From: AVCC01 sp041736255
GTDB taxonomy: Bacteria > Pseudomonadota > Gammaproteobacteria > Burkholderiales > Burkholderiaceae_D
Assembly: GCA_041736255.1 (NCBI GenBank)
Contig: JBGSTZ010000112.1
Span: forward strand, 1 to 13,143
Direction of reading: 5' to 3'
DNA: 13,143 nucleotides
Both the position numbers and the translations under genes were made by a program. Numbering within the stretch: the first letter of the stretch is position 1; every line of letters begins with the position of its first letter. Shown piece after piece: positions 13,075 to 13,143 of this stretch. Under the pieces are notes generated by a model. That model saw nothing but the letters and a program-made list of their open reading frames with translations, made no database searches and was not told the origin of the DNA.

Positions 13075-13143
13075 ATGCAAACAGAAGAGTACGCAAAGAT
13101 TGGCGAAGATTGGGCAAAGATAGTGGAGCTATTGCCAGAGGGC
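13075..13143 (+). CDS. 5' end of a gene cut by the window edge, possibly a transposase
   Basis: An open frame starts at the ATG at 13075 and runs 23 codons to the edge: MQTEEYAKIGEDWAKIVELL, then PEG. A loose GGACAAGAA lies upstream. The acidic helical start followed by LLPEG resembles the N-terminus of some DDE-type (IS4-like) transposases, which typically continue with a Trp and a Gly-Ala-Leu-Arg-Arg stretch. The visible part is too short to decide. If it is a transposase, the left end of the element should lie between 12954 and 13074. Confidence 0.4.
   Translation, partial: MQTEEYAKIGEDWAKIVELLPEG

Overview
The window looks like a chromosomal segment of a betaproteobacterium, most likely Burkholderiales and tentatively Oxalobacteraceae (Herminiimonas-like). 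The basis is moderate GC content, the protein style of YchF, the UPF0114 protein, Edd, Eda and Zwf, and the presence of a DUF2058 protein. No rRNA, tRNA, CRISPR array or complete mobile element is visible.

Left part (1-1330): this looks like an accessory patch. A possible gene fragment runs off the left edge on the minus strand. It is followed by about 325 bp without a convincing gene, then a minus-strand higBA-type toxin-antitoxin pair. The higB reading frame appears to carry a one-base deletion that replaces the family's C-terminal D-Y-x-D-Y-H tail. If the base is restored, the toxin has 92 residues and its stop codon falls inside the higA ribosome binding site. The stretch between higB and the next gene holds no supported gene.

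Middle (1330-5710): ordinary chromosomal genes. On the minus strand are a DUF2058/YaiL-like protein, a tandem-domain universal stress protein with its own terminator, and a UPF0114 (YqhA-like) membrane protein. Divergent from the last is ychF, with a strong intrinsic terminator. A palindromic intergenic repeat (5206-5341) and a 106-aa protein of unknown function follow.

Right-centre (5863-12031): an Entner-Doudoroff cluster built around a divergent promoter region at 8418-8623. The minus arm is edd-eda, with a 4-bp ATGA overlap and a terminator hairpin that contains the eda stop codon. The plus arm is an SMP-30/gluconolactonase-family lactonase, a nested palindromic repeat, zwf and a MOSC-domain protein. 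Zwf oxidises glucose-6-phosphate to the lactone and makes reduced nicotinamide cofactor. The lactonase may open the ring, although no canonical pgl is present. Edd and Eda then yield pyruvate and glyceraldehyde-3-phosphate. The MOSC protein lacks the ferredoxin domain of YcbX, so it would need a separate electron donor.

Right end (12032-13143): a promoter-like site, a possible short leader ORF, a six-helix membrane protein of unknown function with acidic and histidine residues in its helices, and the first 23 codons of a gene cut by the window edge that may be a transposase.

I did not find a clearly new multi-gene system. The observations most worth checking are the frameshifted toxin, the uncharacterised membrane protein with its leader, the lactonase in the pgl position, and the structured repeats.
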